Of a stretch of 64,000 bases of DNA, positions 1-11,765 are shown in pieces. Position numbers and translations under genes: made by a program. The first letter of the stretch is position 1; each line of letters starts with the position of its first letter. The stretch covers positions 25,930,529-25,994,528 of the forward strand of contig NC_079210.1 of assembly GCF_026745355.1 (NCBI RefSeq), read 5' to 3'. Source of the DNA: Beta vulgaris subsp. vulgaris (lineage: Eukaryota > Streptophyta > Magnoliopsida > Caryophyllales > Amaranthaceae). The notes under the pieces were generated by a model that did no database searches, had not been told where the DNA came from, and saw only the letters and a program-made list of their open reading frames with translations.

Positions 1-600
1 CACTCATCTCAGGAGGTGCCATTCTATAAGGTGCCTTAGATATAGGTGCAGTTCCAGGAACTAAGTCTATGGTAAACTCAACAGCTCTTGCAGGCGGCAT
101 ACCTGAAATTTCACTCGGAAATACACCATAAACTCATTCACTATTGGAACATCCTCAAGTTTTATACAGCTTCCTTACTACATCTTGCACGCTACAGAAA
201 AATAGCTCACACCCCTTTCTCATCAACTTCTGCACTTGCATAGCAGAGATCACTCCAAACTTCTTGGTTTCCCAAATCGTCTATATGAGGTCAATTTTCC
301 CGAAGGGTTTCTCAACACTACTTTTGAACTTCACAATCATCTGGCCTTGTAATGACTCAACCAGTTCATCCCAAGAATCACATCTAAGTCTCCTAAGTTA
401 AACTCGATTAAATCGGATGGAAAGACACTCCCTCCTATCTTCAAAGGCAGGTTCTTGAACAACTTAGTACACTTAACGACTTCCCCAGTAGGAATACTGA
501 TAGACAAGTCAATTGTCATATCTACTAACCCAGACTCTTTAGAACAGAAGACGAAATAAAAGAATAGGTCGCCCCCAATCAAATAACGTTTTAACGAAAA
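1..600 (-). pseudogene. gypsy pol: aspartic protease and linker to reverse transcriptase (partial)
   Basis: In the frame at 582-337 the product has a hydrophobic beta-rich stretch ending in DLDVILGMNWL, the conserved C-terminal block of retroviral-type proteases of plant gypsy elements (D-x-I-x-G-M-x-W-L). Reading on towards position 1, other frames give the linker and the motif [16 protein letters not shown] followed by PYRMAPPEM, the usual entry to the gypsy reverse transcriptase. The frame changes between these blocks, so the polyprotein is broken. The RT catalytic motif is beyond the window. Confidence 0.82.
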
Positions 601-619
601 CTGAATTAATAGAGAAATT

Positions 620-1700
620 ACCAGTTACCACATCAGCGACCTCTCTGCTTCGCTATGACTCATCACGAACACTTTTCCGCAGGCTTTGTTCTGGGTAGGA
701 TTTTCATTAGCAGGCCTACTATAGTTTCCTTGGTTATTCTGACCTCCAGGCTTAGGACCCTGGTTCCCTATCTGATTGGACCCTGATCTAGCCTGATTAC
801 CATTTCCCTGAGTCTTTAGATCTTTCCCGTGCTTGGAGAAGCACTCATACTCTCTATGACCCTTTTTCTGGCAATAATGACAGGTCACTAGCTCTCCCTT
901 ACAGTCTTTCCCAGGATGGTTTTTGTCACACTTCTTGCAATTGTAAACCCTTTCAGGTCTACCCTGACTACGGTTATCCTGGTTGTTTCTTCCTTGGAAA
1001 TTACCATTTCCATTTTGGTTTTCTTAAAGTTACTTTGGTTTCCTCCAGTACTAACCTCTTTTCTCTTTTCACCAACTATCCCATTCTTTTATCTCTCCTT
1101 GATTGCAACCATAAATATGTAGAAGCTCTCCCATACACCAATCTAAAGATGTAAAGGTTTCACCCCCTAATCCCAGCTGGATTTCATCAGTCAACCCTTG
1201 TTCGAACCTCTGAGCCTTAAGCTCCTCAGTAGCTACCACCTCAGGTGCAAACCTAGACAGGGTTATGAATTTACTATAATATTCAGAGATAGTCATACTA
1301 CCCATTCTAAGGTTGATAACTCTTGAGCTTTCTGTTTTCTCATGAAGGCAGGGTAAAACTTTCCTCTCAGCACAACACAAAGGCTTCCCAATTGAATCCC
1401 TCAGCAGCACTCAATCTAGCCCCGTTTTCTCTCCACCACAAATCAGCCTCATCCTTTAGTATAAAACAGCCTGGCCTACTCTCATATTAGCAGGGCAATT
1501 CACTACTTCAAATAACTTCTCAAATTCCCTAATCCAGTTCTCTAGGAAGGTAGGGTCAGATTGTCCCTTAAAGTAAGGTGGTTTCACTTTGGCCAGTCTT
1601 TCGAACATCTCTCCAGCAGTCTCTGGACGTTCGACCTTGTCCTGATTCAGTTTTCCGCCAAGAGGCGAATAGCATCAGCTAGTTCAGTGTTGTTAGCCAT
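620..1700 (-). pseudogene. gypsy gag with CCHC zinc knuckle (frameshifted)
   Basis: The reading starts at an ATG at 1700-1698 (MANNTELADAIRLL), moves to another frame with FERLAKVKPPYFKGQSDP and a WIREFEKLF block (retrotransposon gag fold), then to the frame of 1410-1069 containing MTISEYYSKFITLSRFAPE. The tail at 888-625 contains CHYCQKKGHREYEC, a CX2CX4HX4C knuckle that would bind the RNA genome, followed by an N/Q/G-rich stretch. At least two frameshifts separate the blocks. The homology is clear but the protein cannot be made intact. Confidence 0.85.
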
Positions 1701-2184
1701 TCTACTTCGGGACCTGAAAGTAATATAACTCTACTCAGGTTCCAGAAAACTTACATAGTCATCTAAGCAAGGCAACACTTGATTTGATCATTAAAGATCG
1801 CATCAACATACAATTCCACTAAGTTTCAATATGAAATGTTCTCTAATATTCATATAATTGTTCACGTAAATAAATTCATATCAACTGAAATGGAATTGAG
1901 CAAGAAATATAATCACATAATGAAAATAAAATAAATAAAATTATTTCCCATTACCTGCCCTAAATAAATTCTTACTCCTCTAATAAAATAAGCTATATTT
2001 TTATTCTTCCATAGAAGGGAAAAATAATATGAAATAAAATAACACACTAGTATCTATATTTTTCCTAAAATGATAACTCTATAAAACACCTTTGTCTTGT
2101 TGGCACATATCCAACATTATTCTTATAACTAAAACCTATGTATTATACCTATATATATAAAAAAAGTATATAAGTATATATAAC

Positions 2185-2592
2185 CTATGGCACTACATTG
2201 CCATCCTTATCCTTGTCTTCCTTATATTGCTCAGGTATGAAGGTTTCATCACTAGCTTCATCCTCTTCTTCATCCTCATAGTAATCGATGAACTTTCTCT
2301 GAATCTTAGACCTTCTAATAGGTATGGTGTCTTCGTCCTCTTCAGGTTCAGATTCATACCTAAACATGCATCATAAATTCCTCCCTAGTGTACCTCTAGC
2401 ACAGTCCATCTCTATGATGACTTCATCATCCCTAGCAAATTCTTTCCTCAAAATACAACGCATTTCCAATGCAGTCTTCATACTCTCTATGGTCAATGGG
2501 TGCATTAAAGTCGTCGGCTTCATCTCAGTCAGAACGATGGGGTTAAAATAGTTTCCTAGATTAGCAGCCATATTCGTAGAGCTACAACACAA
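2185..2592 (-). pseudogene. extra ORF in gypsy leader, acidic product, unknown function
   Basis: Between the primer-binding site and gag lie two minus-strand reading frames: 2592-2371 (contains MAANLGNYFNPIVLTEMKP) and 2367-2185 (an acidic protein with runs of D and E: YYEDEEEDEASDE). They abut and may be one ORF split by a frameshift near 2370. I recognise no domain. It lies in the same orientation as gag and 0.5 kb upstream of it. It may be an element-encoded accessory ORF or a captured host fragment; the composition suggests real coding history but is not proof. Confidence 0.4.
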
Positions 2593-2959
2593 TAAACCAG
2601 GAGGTTTAGCACTCTTCTAACGTGTTCCCACAAATAACAAGAGGTAAACAAAACAAAGGCATGTAAATATACACTTTGCAGGCAAGAATTATAAAAGTTA
2701 GCAGGGAAGAAAAATATTCATGCATCAATAGCAGGGAAGTATAATAATAATGCATCATTACAGAAAGAAATGATAATGTGCAGATTTGCAGGGAAGAAAA
2801 ATAATAATGATGCTGAACTAACTTCCTGATGCAGGCATATAATATTTCTATCCTATATGCCCTTCTTATACTACCCATTCTCACAATGCAATACTATAAA
2901 CCTTAAAGGCATGAAAAATAATGCAGACACTTTTATAAATAACATTACTTAAGTGTCAA

Positions 2960-3175
2960 AATTTTGAATAATAAAAGAAAATTTCGAACCAACAATTTCC
3001 GAAAAAAAAAAAATTTCGACTCGACAAAATTTTTTTTTTTTTTGGACTCAGCACTTTTTCGAAAAAAAAAATTTATTTTTATTTTTTTTTTCGCCGAAAA
3101 CTTAAAAATTTTCGAACCCCTAATTTTTCCGAAAAAAAAATTTCGGTGTATATAAAAAAAATTTCTGGTAAAAAC
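2960..3175. repeat. A/T homopolymer tract with repeated TTCGAA-type junctions
   Basis: The leader of the gypsy element contains alternating runs of 8-14 A or T separated by short CG-containing joints such as TTTTTCGAAAAAAA. The tract is locally self-complementary and could fold into stacked hairpins. It codes for nothing credible. Confidence 0.7.
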
Positions 3176-3320
3176 AAATATTCATGTTCAACTTTTCGAA
3201 ATGAAAACGTAGGAGCAATACTAAGGTTTCCTTCAAATAACTAATAAGCTAGGTAACTTAATAAGCTAAAGTCACTTAATAAGCTAGTTAGTTAGGCGCC
3301 TATAAGTCTTAAACTAACCT

Positions 3321-3340
3321 AAAGCTCCCAGATACCACTT
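3321..3340 (-). other. putative primer-binding site of gypsy element (initiator Met-tRNA type)
   Basis: Directly inside the LTR edge the minus strand reads TGGTATCTGGGAGC. Most plant LTR retrotransposons begin their initiator-tRNA primer site with TGGTATCAGAGC, so this is a near match with small changes. It is 2 bases from the LTR end, the expected spacing. Confidence 0.7.
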
Positions 3341-5867
3341 TGTAACACCCCGATAATTCTCTTTTTAGAAAATACTTTTATAATAAACCTTAGAGAATTA
3401 CCCAGGCATTATCGCCCGTGTGATAACGTTTCGGCTTACTCAGAATTTTGCAGCGGAAAACAACTTACTAAAAACAACTTTATTAAAACTTATGAAACCA
3501 ATAAAATGTCAGAAACTAAAACACCAACTTAAAACTATTGTCTGAAAACATAAGCTCCTATGTAAACAACTTAAATGAAACTAATAATACAAGAGTCTCT
3601 CCATTCCAGATTCCGAATGAGATGCATCTGCGAACCTGTAATGTCAATGCTGTAAACTTGACTCTGCTCCCCGAAGGATTCACCACAGGATCAATAGGCA
3701 AAGCCATGATCACAAACACAACAAGCACGTAATCAGCAAAGCTGAGTACTACATATCAGACATACATAATCCTAAACATGATACTACAAATAACATGCAG
3801 GAATAAACAATAACAAAACATATAATAATCTGCAGACACTTTACTGAACTAGACTCTAAACTTTATTTCTTCTTTAAATGGAATAGTTATTGGACGAGTT
3901 GTCTCAACCTGAAAATAGGAAATACGGGAGCTACCACATATTCCAAAATGACCTGCGATATCGAGGAACCTTTGAACTAATGAGGAATGGTGATCAATCC
4001 AATCCTAGAAAAGCCATGGGCTACCACCATGTACTCCAACCCTTAGTGTCCAACTCTAGACGTGCACCAGTCTAAAGTCTATAACCTATTCTCGTTTCAC
4101 TTTACGTTGAATATATTTTATTACTTGTGTTGACACCAACAAGCAAATAACACAAACTAATAATCACACAATCATAACAAATTCCTTTTTATCTTTGGAT
4201 TAACAAGTGTTCACAACTTATCAATCAAGACTCCTTTAGCTTCTTTTTATACTTTACTAACTTGCTTGTTGAACCTAACCAACAATAAACTTTACCTTTA
4301 TATAGGTATACTTGTGACTTACCAAATAAGATCCACGGTTCTTATAAGATAATAATAATAATACTCAAGAATCCATGTAAAATATGATTCAATCTAACTT
4401 ACATTAATTCTCTCACGAATTAATAAATAAACTTGACTTAACCTGCTTGCATCAAACTTCCATACAAACATTATACTCATAAATACTTCTAGTTTACATG
4501 TAGCACATAGGCAGATAACATGTAAAACAATTCCAGTAATCATATATATGAACAAATAGAGTCCTATACATGATACTAATAAATAAAACATTCTTAGAGC
4601 ATGCTTCTAAATCATATAGCACGTAGACTATGTACGTACCTTGTATAAACAAATTGGTAGGCCACTTTTACTCGCTAAAAGTCTCATACTACGAAATCTC
4701 CGCCTAGAAAATAAATAATGAAATAAATATCTCGAACTAAAAATTTACAGCAACTTTAAAACGATCAAAACCCCTTAAACGTGTTTTAAAATCGTTTTTA
4801 CGTACCAAACTTTCGTTATTTTTAATCCCTAGTATAGTACAACTATTCTAGTGATTAAAAATCATTTAAAACCCTTAAAATACTTATTTTCTGAAATTAC
4901 AGCATTTATAAAATTTAATAAATCTTCTGAAAATATATTTAATACATATAAAATTATATACTAACCAAATCTTATGATTTATACTTTATAAATATAGTTT
5001 CTAGTGATTAAAAACCGTAAAAACTATAAATTTCATGATAAAAACTGAAAATAACTTAATATAATAAATCTGAAATTTATTATACTAATAAACATGATGG
5101 CCGAAATATTTTTAGGCATATAAAACAGTAATTTAAATCATAAACATGCAATATAATAAAATAACATAAAAACTATTACTTTAATGGAATCTTAGAGAGG
5201 AAGAAAAGAAAAACAACCACAACAATGGAGAAGGAAGGCCGAACAGCAACAACCACGGAAACAAGAAATCCGGCGGTCAAGTTTCGGTCCTCAAGAAGCA
5301 ATCGTGACGTTTCTTGTTGAACAAGAAACGTTACTTGGAGAAGAAGAAACGAACTTTTGAGAGAAGATCAAGAATGGCGCACAAAGGAGGAGAGAGAAGG
5401 AAAGAAAAGCGCCGAGTGAGAGAGAGAGAAGAGAGTCACGTGGAAGAGGAGAGAGAAATAAAGTGTGTAGGGTAAAATTTGGGATTTTTTAGGATATTTA
5501 AATAGAGGCTTTTCCTTTTGGGCTTAGGAAAAGAGATTTTAATAAATGAAACTTTGATGACTAATAAGAGCTCATTAGGACTTATTAGTCATCAATTAAC
5601 CCTTTCCCTTTTTATCACTTTTGGGCTTTCGATTCCATTAAGCTTCCTTTTCAAATACGCTTTTAATAATTAAAACTCTTATTAAAACATGCTTAATTAA
5701 AACATTACAAATTTTATTAAGCTATGAAAAATATTTTTAGTTGACTTTTAAAATAGTCAACCCTTTTTAAAAGTCAAATCATTTTCCAAACTCATTTGAA
5801 TTTAAATATAACTACATGAATACTTTAATATATTTATGAAAATTCTTTAAAATTGTGGGGGATTACA
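3341..5867 (-). repeat. 5' LTR of the gypsy element (2.5 kb)
   Basis: The plus strand starts TGTAACACCCC at 3341 and ends GGGGGATTACA at 5867, giving TG...CA ends with an imperfect terminal inverted repeat. A related LTR fragment begins at 27257 with the same TGTAACACCCC start and shares long blocks, including the stretch around TTTGCAGCGGAAAA. The inner edge touches the primer-binding site at 3341, which fixes the orientation. The outer edge at 5867 rests on the terminal motif only, since the partner LTR is outside the window. ORFs inside it look spurious. Confidence 0.72.
5495..5504 (-). promoter_or_regulatory. candidate TATA box of the gypsy LTR
   Basis: The LTR contains TATTTAAATA. On the minus strand transcription would run towards the primer-binding site and gag, as needed for the genomic RNA. 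Position is plausible; no other promoter element was identified. Confidence 0.4.
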
Positions 5868-6844
5868 AACATACTTTGTTGCAGTTTCATTAATGATTAA
5901 ACTACAACGCCTATTAAATTCAGGCGAAATGCAATAAATAGCGCCAATCAATAATTAATCTTTTAATTAAGACAAAACATTCCCATACATACCACAAACT
6001 TTAAGAAAAATTCTACAACACATAAGAGGATAAGCCAGGCTGAACAACTAAAGGGAAAACACGAAGGTTGTTACCTCCATGGTTTCTTGCTTCAATCGTA
6101 GAATTATAGATTTTGGCGCCATAACATGTTCTAAGTCTAATGGACTAAGTTATAACCCTAGAAGGGGGTCGGCTAGACTAAGGCTAGGCTACGCTAAGAA
6201 GAAAGTAAATGCAAGTTGCTGCGTGATGTTTGTTCGTATTTTTTGCTTGATGATCATTCTTTTATTTATAGGAAAACATGTCATGTAACTTCCATCTTTT
6301 CTTGGAGGGAAAACATTTGAATTGTCTTTGATTCGAATCCCAACCGTCTTCTGGCGCTGAATAACTGTAGTTTTACACGTTCTTCCTTATGTGGATCGGT
6401 CTCATGATTGTCCTTTAACCACCTATACTTTTACTATTCTTGACTTTCATCTCCTGATGGTCTTGACGATGTTCTTCTGTTGACTTATGTTAACTTCGTC
6501 CAATGGGATTTATGCTCTAGTTGGGCCTTCATATTAAGACAAAATTAAACCTTTTGAGGTCTAATACAATGTACCATAATAAATGTTATCATACATCTAA
6601 AAATGGTGGTAACATTCATATACATGAGATTCAACAATTATCACAAAATATAATGATTAAGCAAGTCAATTTGTGTGCATTTTGAATGAGTAAGAAACTA
6701 GTAAATATAGTGTTGTTGTGGATACTCTAATTTTTTTTTTTATCTTTCCTACTTTTATTATACGCGTTTGCCAATGCAATTGTTTGAAATTAATTATCTG
6801 TCACTACATATTAGTAAAAATTATAATAATTAAATTTAATAATA
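5868..6844. other. intergenic, nothing recognised
   Basis: AT-rich sequence outside the gypsy LTR. Short ORFs at 6079-6288 and 6718-7002 (the latter running into the MITE) have no recognisable domains. No RNA gene or transposon end was recognised. Confidence 0.5.
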
Positions 6845-7212
6845 CTCCTCCGTCCCATAATTATATAGTGCCCACTTCTCATTTGTCACGGGAATTAAAG
6901 AGAAGAGAAAGGAGAAGTAGGATTTCTCAAAAAATATTTAAGAAAGAGTTTGTTTTGTACTTTTGTCTTGGAACTAGCTCTTTATTTTATTTTCCCTTTT
7001 AAAAAAAATCAAAAAGTAATGAATGTTTCTTGGAATGGTGTAAAACAAAAAAATAAGGGCACATATTTTGAAAGGAAAGTAAGGGTGTTTTGAAAAATTT
7101 ATGTAGAAATTGAGGATAATTTAGTCCAAACAAATTAATAAAAAAGAAAACAAGCACAACATTTTGAAACACCAAAAAGGAATGTGAGAACTATATTATA
7201 GGATGGAGGGAG
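6845..7212. mobile_element. Stowaway-type MITE
   Basis: The left end reads CTCCTCCGTCCCATAATTAT and the right end ATTATAGGATGGAGGGAG, inverted copies of each other. The element is flanked by TA on both sides (6843-6844 and 7213-7214). CTCCCTCCGTCCC ends and a TA target duplication define Tc1/mariner-derived Stowaway MITEs. It codes for nothing; it would have been mobilised in trans. Confidence 0.85.
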
Positions 7213-7303
7213 TAATAAATTACTTATTGAGACGAATCAAGCAAGACTCGATATGACTATGTTTTTTATTATATATTGAAATTCTGTTTTGGTAATTGTG
7301 AAA

Positions 7304-7887
7304 TCTCTATTATATAAGGGAAGGGGTGAGCAATGATGTCCTCTTTTGAAATGCCTATTTGCCCCCTTCCATTTCTAAATTACAAAAGGATTGCCAAAAT
7401 CAAAATCGACACTCAAAGAAAACTACCGAAAATTAATTTACAACAGTCACTCACAAATCACTTAAAAGAAGAAACTTTACAAATCACTCATACAATTGAC
7501 AAAATCACGTTATAAAAAATCACGCAAATCACTCAAATAATCAGGAAACTTTATTAAAACTTAAAATTAACATACAAACTAAAACTAATAACCTACAACG
7601 TCAATACATACAAAAACATTTACAAAAATTTACTTACAAATCACGATTTCAAGAACCATTCACAATTAATGGTGGGTCATGATAAAAAATAGAGGTGTAT
7701 TTGTAGTGAAATCAGAATTTAGAAGTTAGATAAGGAAAAAAATTATTTACTTTTTTATAGTGTTTCCTATATATAATGAAACTTTTACATATATTTGGAC
7801 CTAACTTTTTCTATAATATAATAACGATTAATGATCAAGGTTAAAAAGTTCATGTAAAATATCATTCAAGAATAAAAGTATAATATA
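7304..7887. mobile_element. Helitron 5' end lacking a matching 3' end
   Basis: At 7304 the sequence TCTCTATTATATAAGGGAAG follows an A, the usual 5' terminus and target of plant Helitrons. The same head recurs at 7888. No hairpin plus CTAG terminus was seen before the second head, so this is either a truncated copy or the outer head of a Helitron ending at 8408. Confidence 0.55.
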
Positions 7888-8408
7888 TCTCTATTATATA
7901 AGGGAAGGGGGGAGCTATGGTGTCCCCGAATGAAGAGACTATGTTACCCCCTTCCTATTCTAAATCACAAATTCACTTACAAATCAAAGGGGGCTTCAAA
8001 CAAAATACCAACATATGATTATAACAATCACTCACAAGTCAACTAAAATCATAAAATTGTACAATTTACGTTATGCAAATCATTAAAATGAGGAAACTTT
8101 ACAAAAACTTAAAAATTCACTTACAAACTACAACCTATGAAAAAATTGACTTGTAATCAAAGTGTCCACTTTCTTTACACTTTATGAAGTACTGTACTTA
8201 ATTCAAAAATCAACTAAAAAATTATAATATTAGAAATCATAAATAAATTCAATAAAATTTCTATTTTGTTCATAGAATTTAACTTTAAAAAGTAAAAACA
8301 AAAACAAAAAGAATGGTATAAGATTTAAGTGACAGAAACTAAACCAATCAAATTTTGACTCTTATAACAAAAAAAATTCAAGCACGCATCACGTACAAAA
8401 AACTCTAG
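7888..8408 (+). mobile_element. short non-autonomous Helitron
   Basis: It starts TCTCTATTATATAAGGGAAG after A (7887) and ends in CTAG before T (8409). Just inside the 3' end is GCACGCATCACGT, a short near-palindrome like the terminal hairpin of plant Helitrons. Insertion between A and T without target duplication fits rolling-circle transposition. The 521 bp contain no coding sequence. It lies just upstream of the RPN1 promoter. Confidence 0.68.
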
Positions 8409-8519
8409 TACGAATAGTGTTAAGATTTAAAGTGAGAAAAATAAAAAAAGACATTAATTATATCATTCAAAATTTCTTCTCAATGGAAAAGCTTAGAAGA
8501 GTTGCTTTGTGCTTGTGCA

Positions 8520-8772
8520 AAAAGAAACCCCTCCCTCTTTGCTACTTATACCGCCTCTCTACACATCTTCACTCTTTTGTATTCTCTCCCCCACAAATGC
8601 CACAATCCTGAACTCAAAAAAGTCTGAGAGAATCTAATCGAACTCAATTTCTCAAGTTTCCTCCTCCAAGTTCCCATCTTTTGCGTCGTCAGAACAAATT
8701 TTACAATCTCAAATTCAATCCAAACCCTAACTTTCTCTCTCCTAGGGTTTCATTCGCAATCTCCCCTCAATC
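8520..8772 (+). promoter_or_regulatory. RPN1 promoter end and 5' UTR with telo-box
   Basis: Sequence before the RPN1 ATG is pyrimidine-rich, typical of a plant 5' leader. A weak TATA-like CTTATACC lies at about 8545. The telo-box AAACCCTAA is at 8722-8730 and an inverted CTAGGGTTT at about 8742-8750. Telo-boxes are known from leaders of plant genes for translation and proteasome function expressed in growing cells. The transcription start is not determined. Confidence 0.5.
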
Positions 8773-11733
8773 ATGGAACCGGAACCAAGCAACACAGGTG
8801 CCGGAAACCCTAGCGAACATCGCAAGGAAGCTGTTACGAAGGTGCCATCAAAGGATCCCAAGAAGAAGGACGAAAAAAAAGAGGAAGATCTCGTAATTTG
8901 TTCTCTCTGATTTTCAATTTCAGTCTTAATTTTCGCTTTTTGCAATTTGTGGTGCTTAAATGAATGTGGAAATTGTTATTATTGTTTTTTTTTGGTTAAT
9001 TTTGATGTTGTGAACAAATTGTTTCCGAATTTGTTGACTGTAGTCGGAAGAGGACTTGGCATTGAAGCAGCAGTTGGAATTGTACGTGGAACGAGTTCAA
9101 GATTCCGATCCTGGGCTGCAAAGAGTTGCTCTTGAGAGTATGAGGTAACTTTGCAGTTTTTTTTTTTAATTTCTTTTTTCTGGGATTTTGGTTTTGTTGC
9201 AGTGGATAATTGTGATAAAGGGGAGATTTTTTTTAAAAATCCATTAGAATAAATATATATGGGAAATGCATAAGTTTTACTTTATTGGTGGCTGTGCCTC
9301 TAAATTTTATTTTGTTTGTAATTGTAGAAATCCATGAAAAGAGTGAACGCTGGTTCCTCTTCGACATAACATAGTTTGGCTTACCTATGCAATGTATATG
9401 CTCAATGTTACAACTTGTAGTGAGGCGAATGCATATCTAGTTTGTTGTCATAGTGGTTGAGTTAGGAAAAATGTTTTATTTTTTGATATCCCCACTCATT
9501 AATTTATAAATAAGAGTTCCAGTTAAAGAAAAGATTTTGTAATTAAGACTGGCTAGATGATCAAGTCGGCTGACATGGATGTGATATTTTTTTGTGGGAA
9601 GAAGTGGTAATAATAGAATGCTGTTTGCATTTTCTCTCTTTGCCCCCTTTGAACCATCAATTTTAGGAAGCCCTTTGAACCATCAATATTAGGAATTAGG
9701 GAAATAATTGAAGTGAAAAAGATTTGTATATTAAACATGTCGTAAATTGAGTTGATTGAATTGTGTACGGCTTTCTCAGTCCAAAATCGAAGTCCAAAAT
9801 ATCTTGGACTTGGAAATTTGTCCAAATGCAGTACTAATTGTATTGAAAGAGTAGTCTGAGTCTAGTAAAATCCTAACAATTTTCTAATTGAAATCCAATC
9901 TTTTCCTGCTTTAGGAGCCTAATTAAACCCTTTTTGGTGGAAATATTCAATGATTAAACAGATGAGTGTTGACACAACTTTCATAAACTAATAATGGAAC
10001 TGCAAAAGCGGGTAAATATGATTACTTACTTAAAAACGCAAAATTATTACTTTGAAATATTGTTCAAATTGTATTTTTATGTTAATTTGAAAAAATCAGT
10101 TTGGACTTTAGACTCCAAGAGAATGAATCAAATCTAGTGCCAAATATTTTTGAGTAAAAAATTTGAGTCTAAATCTTGTCCAATTTTTTTGTCCCATTTA
10201 GTCTTAAAAGTGGGACTTTACCTAGTCCATTTACACCCTGAATATTAGTGCTGTAGGAAGAAATCATAACTATTCACTACTTCCCAATGAATCTTTATCA
10301 TGGCAATGATGGTACATATTAGGTGATAAATAGTAGTTTGGTTATAGATAGCTTGAAAATGTTTTTAATTTTTTAATTGAAGGAGAGAGAGAGAGTGTGG
10401 CCCCTAACATTCTATCTAAGGAGATTAAGGTGTTAATTTATTAAAAAGAGAGGTTAGTACAATATGTTCATGATGGGCCAAAGTCAGAAAGAGAGGCATT
10501 ACTGGATTAGTGGGGCCTTTCGAAAAGAGAAGTGTAAAGAATATGTATTGATAAGAATGGAAAGCGTAAAGACTATTATGGGATGGAGGGAAAACAACAG
10601 CTACAGGCAACCTTCTTTGAATACAATAGTTAGGGTTTAGTGATAATATGTACTTGATGAAGGTCTTTTGGGGTAGGGTGTTGTTAGTGTGACCAAGGGC
10701 TATTCTTAGGATATTCATCCCATTCAATGTGAATTCAATATTCGAACTTAAGGAAGGGAATTGCACAGGAATGCTAGACTCAATGAATTGTGTATCGGCC
10801 AAAAAAAATGGATTTTTTTTTGTGTGTACATTGTGTTTACCTCAGAACAACATCAATATATATGAGACTAAACCTGTGCAGTCATGTTCTGATGCTCCTG
10901 TCTTTAACCCATTTAAGGGGATATTCAATTTACAAAATTGTGTGCATCTCTTGCAACTTTTTTGGAACATCTCTTTGGTAACATTGTGTTACCTGACAAC
11001 ATAGCTTGTGGGTCGTGTTTCAATCTTAACAATTGATGTTCAAAAGCAACAGATTGAGGCTGGCTGTGAATGATTGCATGCTGTAGGAAATGATGATTCA
11101 GAAAGTCACTTCTATTGCTTGCGCGTGTGCATAGCCTTTAGTTTTAGTAGTGGTTTTTTCAAGTGTTTTTATGGTGTGACTGAAGTATGGTCATGCTTTT
11201 TCCGAGATTATGGCTTCTGAGTTCGCAAGTTCTGTATTTTCGGAAAGAATTATGTGGTCAATGTAAAACAGGTATAGCCTGTTCATTCAGTTATCTGAAT
11301 TGTGTCTTTCAAATTTCTGTAGGCAGGAGATCCGGTCAGCGACAAGCTCTATGACCTCTGTTCCAAAGCCCTTGAAATTTCTCCGCCCACATTATGGAAC
11401 ACTTAAGGCATATTATGAAACAATGGGTGACTCCGAACTGAAGGTAGGCTCCCTTTGTGTCTTCTCAGTTTTTCTTATCAAGGTATATCAGTATTTAGTT
11501 ATAGTGACTGACTTTGCTTATATTTTGACGAAAACAGGAATTTCTAGCGGATATACTTTCTGTTTTGGCATTGACCATGTCAGCAGAGGGTGAACGGGTG
11601 AGTTATCTCTTACAGTGGTGGCGGAATTATTTTTGCTTTCTTTTTTCTTTTCAGTTTTTTGCCTTTTTATTTAGGGTGGGGGGGACAAGGATCAGATTTT
11701 TTCCTACCAAATTGTCTCAGGTCCCTTCTTAAG

Positions 11734-11765
<32 letters not shown>

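Larger units (their letters stand above)
1..5867 (-). mobile_element. Ty3/gypsy LTR retrotransposon, truncated by window edge
   Basis: Read on the minus strand the order is LTR (5867-3341), primer-binding site (about 3338-3321), long leader with an extra ORF, gag (from 1700), CCHC knuckle, then protease and the start of pol running off the left edge. This is the canonical order of a plant Ty3/gypsy element. The second LTR, the rest of RT, RNase H and integrase must lie left of position 1. Gag and pol carry frameshifts and stops, so this copy is not autonomous. Class assignment is firm; I did not assign a clade. Confidence 0.88.

Noticed and set aside
3538..4075. Plus-strand ORFs inside the gypsy LTR
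   Set aside because: LTR sequence; opposite to the element's transcription and without domains.
10425..10802. 125-codon minus-strand ORF in RPN1 intron 2
   Set aside because: No domain, lies wholly in an intron of a well-defined gene on the other strand; looks like chance or transposon-derived.
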